Positions 61,162 through 64,000 of a stretch of 64,000 nt of DNA are shown here, piece by piece. The notes under the pieces were generated by a model that saw only the letters and a list, made by a program, of their open reading frames with translations, did not search any database and was not told where the DNA came from. The DNA comes from Bacteroidia bacterium (GTDB lineage: Bacteria > Bacteroidota > Bacteroidia > Bacteroidales > Prolixibacteraceae), in contig JAPLDS010000052.1 in assembly GCA_026391295.1 (NCBI GenBank), forward strand, positions 1 through 64,000. Direction: 5' to 3'. The position numbers and the translations under genes were made by a program. Each line of letters begins with the position of its first letter. The stretch's first letter is position 1.

Positions 61162-63501
61162 TTATTTTTTGATCAGCCAAACATCGGAGATATGCGAATA
61201 TTTCGACCAGCGAAGATGCGACTCTTCAGGACGGTCGAAAGTTACTCTCATCTTTCCATCTTGGGTTATTGCTCTTGGGATAACAAATGCTTTAAACTCC
61301 CCAATCCCTTTATTGTAAACGGTTGGCTCAAGTCGCTCACCATCTACGCGAATTAGGGCATCGCCTAATCCACTTACCCGGATTATATATTTGCTTGTAA
61401 AATCAAGATCGTTGTATTCTAAGATTGGCTCAATTTGGAATAGCTGAGAAGATAAACGCTCACGCGTATTTCCTCCATTCCACCAGGCCACATCTGTGCC
61501 ATCATAGGAAGTCGTTTTTACATGTGGACTCGACTCAATATTAGAGACATCATCATAAAAACTGCCAGGTCCTGGATTCTCCCAATCTCGAATAATGGTA
61601 AGACGATCTAATTTTTGTGCTTCGTTACTCATGAGCTTAATCTTCTTAAACTCATCGGCAAGCCACCATCTGTTATTGAGGGGATAGTTTACAAATTGCA
61701 GAATACAGCCTCGTTGCGAGTTGGCAGCATGATAGTGCTCAACATCGGTTTGCAAGCCAATGGTTTTGAATAAATCATCACAGTATTTTACAATCTTTTG
61801 ATGGATATCGGTATTGATTGGCTTCGTTTCGGCTTGATTAACTAGTTCCAACGCTAATGACATTGCTTTTTCTGATCCAATCTCAGCTGCTGTTCTTAGA
61901 ATTTTATTGGCTTGTCTTTCAAGTTTCTGCTCATAAATTTTGCGTCTATGCTGATAGGTGTCATAATATGAACGTAAGACGAGCATTTTCCACCTCCAAT
62001 TTGTGAGTAGTTGCGGATTCTCAGACTCTAGTTTCTTCCAGAACTCAAAAGTTGTTTCAATACTTCCGTTTGTGGTAATTGGTCCTGACCAGTCGTGCTC
62101 TAAGGCATTAATTCCATCAGCCCCTTTTTTTGCCAGTGAAGATCCAAAGAAATAACGACAGTAGTCGGTAAGGATCTCGTTGACATCTAATTCGGTGTCC
62201 CACCCTTTCATACTCCAGGTTACTTTGTTCACGTCGTCATGACAGCCGTCTGAATAAGAAACAAATCCGTCAGTTAATTTTGCACTGGCAGCATGGATTT
62301 TGGCATACTGATTCGGTCGTGGATTGATTCCCTCTCGTCCGATCGTTAACATATAAGCCTGATCCCAATTTTGCATCGGATAGTCGCATCTTACATTATG
62401 GGTAATGTCAGGATAGTTGCGGTGCATATATTGCTTGGGTAGACGAAAGCGTGTCTCCGCAATTGGCGGACTGCCTGGGCCAGTAACAACTCCTTTTAGC
62501 CAAGCGGGACTGTTTTTTTCAAGGTATGAATAGAAATAATCAATCTTTTCGGCATTAAATCCTTGCAATGAAATCCATACCCCAGCTCCTGGATGGTATT
62601 TATGCAGTCGATCGTTTAACTTCTGCAAGAAAGGAAGTACATCACGTGGGTGGTTCTCACCTGGATCACCTCCAGGGAAAAATACGTTGTCAAGTTTCGG
62701 ACAGCTTTTGTAAAACGCTTCAGCTCTATTTAATTCTGCTTCTTGTTTTGAGGCAAGCGACAAGTCTGCAGATACAGGTGTCCAAACCCAATAGTCAATC
62801 CCATACAAAGCACATAATTCACTGATTCGAATATTCATCTCTTCAGGAGAGATCGTGAATAATACGCTGTCGTCTCGGTCGCCTAAAGGAATCGTCTCAA
62901 CGGCATTGGTGCCAAAAACGACTAAGTCACGAATGTATTGTTCGTATTTTTTTACGTCCCATGCATCGTATGAATTGGCATGATTGCGGTAACCTAATTG
63001 ATGACCCCGAATAGGCTGCATGGGTGAAGTTGCAAAGTCAAGAGGTTCCTCTAAATTGATTTTATGATTTGTCATCGTGGCGGTGCGCAATAACTTGCCA
63101 ATCCCAAATAGGACACCACGGGTGTCAGCACCGATGATCCAAACAATCGTTTTGTCTTTACTTTTCTCACTGACAATCCGATATCCCTCGCTTTTATCTT
63201 CGGGTAGATTGGTGCCAGCTCTTTTGGGCACTTTTACCCCATCGAGATTTTCATCTTTTGAGATGGCCAAGGCGATAATGGTTGACTTGTCCCAATGCTT
63301 TGAGAGTGGAAATGTTATTGAAGTTCTCTTTGCAACCTCTTCCTGCAATACCCGAATAGCCGTCTCCTTAACAGGGGAAACTAGTGACGGTGAAGCTAGT
63401 ATGGTTGACTTCGACAGGTCGATTGGTTGTCCAAATAGCAGTGCATGACTCGATAGCAGAAAGCTTACGATCAGCGCTTTAAAAAGATATGTCTTTTTCA
63501 T
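61162..63501 (-). CDS. Secreted alpha-glucuronidase/GH20-like N-domain glycoside hydrolase-like protein (tandem paralogue)
   Basis: Very similar throughout to ORF 58791: MQPIRGHQLGYRNHANSYDAWD, LDNVFFPGGDPGENHP, WENPGPGSFYDD. Confidence 0.7.
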   Translation of the reverse strand: MKKTYLFKALIVSFLLSSHALLFGQPIDLSKSTILASPSLVSPVKETAIRVLQEEVAKRTSITFPLSKHWDKSTIIALAISKDENLDGVKVPKRAGTNLPEDKSEGYRIVSEKSKDKTIVWIIGADTRGVLFGIGKLLRTATMTNHKINLEEPLDFATSPMQPIRGHQLGYRNHANSYDAWDVKKYEQYIRDLVVFGTNAVETIPLGDRDDSVLFTISPEEMNIRISELCALYGIDYWVWTPVSADLSLASKQEAELNRAEAFYKSCPKLDNVFFPGGDPGENHPRDVLPFLQKLNDRLHKYHPGAGVWISLQGFNAEKIDYFYSYLEKNSPAWLKGVVTGPGSPPIAETRFRLPKQYMHRNYPDITHNVRCDYPMQNWDQAYMLTIGREGINPRPNQYAKIHAASAKLTDGFVSYSDGCHDDVNKVTWSMKGWDTELDVNEILTDYCRYFFGSSLAKKGADGINALEHDWSGPITTNGSIETTFEFWKKLESENPQLLTNWRWKMLVLRSYYDTYQHRRKIYEQKLERQANKILRTAAEIGSEKAMSLALELVNQAETKPINTDIHQKIVKYCDDLFKTIGLQTDVEHYHAANSQRGCILQFVNYPLNNRWWLADEFKKIKLMSNEAQKLDRLTIIRDWENPGPGSFYDDVSNIESSPHVKTTSYDGTDVAWWNGGNTRERLSSQLFQIEPILEYNDLDFTSKYIIRVSGLGDALIRVDGERLEPTVYNKGIGEFKAFVIPRAITQDGKMRVTFDRPEESHLRWSKYSHISDVWLIKK

Positions 63502-64000
63502 TTGTGATTTATTAATGGCATGGCTGTCCTTATCATTCCTTCTGCGATAACATCTCCAAGGTCTGGTCCGTAAAAGCTAACACTAGACTCATAACCTTCA
63601 CCATAAAGATATTGTTCGCGACTGAGGATATAACTAATCCATTCGTTGGCTAGACCCCCGATGGCTACATATTTTGATCCGTTTGCTCGTAATGCTTTTT
63701 TTACCCGCTGTCCTAAAACAGCAGTCATCTCACCCGGTGCACCAGCTATCACTAGATCGCCGATCCTTATGGCACCAATGCCAACCTCCTTGGGTCCTAA
63801 TACATCCATCACCACTTTGACCGTTTGAGCATTAAGTCCATATTCTTCCCCTCCAGTTTTCATGAATGAGGGGTGAGCTGCATGTTGAGGTAATTTGGAG
63901 GTTGTATAACTAGATTTGAATTGCTGAACTTTATTTGGGGTGATCGTTTGATACAATCCAAATGCTTTTTCAGCAATGATTTTTCCGTAGATCTCAATTT
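63498..64000 (-). CDS. Neutral/alkaline ceramidase-family protein, C-terminal part (5' end outside the window)
   Basis: GIGAIRIGDLVIAGAPGEMTAVLGQRVKKAL, YVAIGGLANEWISYILSREQYLYGEGYESSVSFYGPDLG. The frame stays open to the window edge (..IEIYGKIIAEKAFGLYQT), so the listed 63956 start is not the true start. Confidence 0.8.
   Translation of the reverse strand, partial: IEIYGKIIAEKAFGLYQTITPNKVQQFKSSYTTSKLPQHAAHPSFMKTGGEEYGLNAQTVKVVMDVLGPKEVGIGAIRIGDLVIAGAPGEMTAVLGQRVKKALRANGSKYVAIGGLANEWISYILSREQYLYGEGYESSVSFYGPDLGDVIAEGMIRTAMPLINHK

Overview
This 64 kb window comes from a Bacteroidota genome and is a very dense polysaccharide-utilisation (PUL) region. It has two SusC/SusD pairs in divergent blocks: a minus-strand block from about 24.9 kb down to 0.6 kb, and a plus-strand block from about 32.1 to 50.9 kb. 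A second minus-strand catabolic block runs from 64 to 53.5 kb. Recognisable products include GH109-, GH172/DUF2961-, GH31-, GH92- and GH127-like enzymes, two DUF4838 proteins, three alpha-glucuronidase/GH20-like paralogues, PhoPQ-related protein, ADP-ribosylglycohydrolase, two metallophosphoesterases, DUF1080, a partial ceramidase, an 11-repeat TPR protein, a CPBP protease and a Ni/Co (UreH-like) permease. The strongest unusual signals are: (1) a degenerate palindromic repeat built from CACA(N)TAG / CTA(N)TGTG octamers in about 97-bp units, found at several sites, flanking a GxxExxY PD-(D/E)XK-like gene on both sides and supplying the stop codon and C-terminal tail of another gene; (2) five paralogues of an uncharacterised secreted propeller plus predicted alpha-helical catalytic-like protein; (3) three genes broken by internal out-of-frame deletions, two of them beside intact tandem paralogues. 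No rRNA, tRNA or CRISPR array was recognised. All assignments come from reading the sequence and ORF translations; no searches were run.
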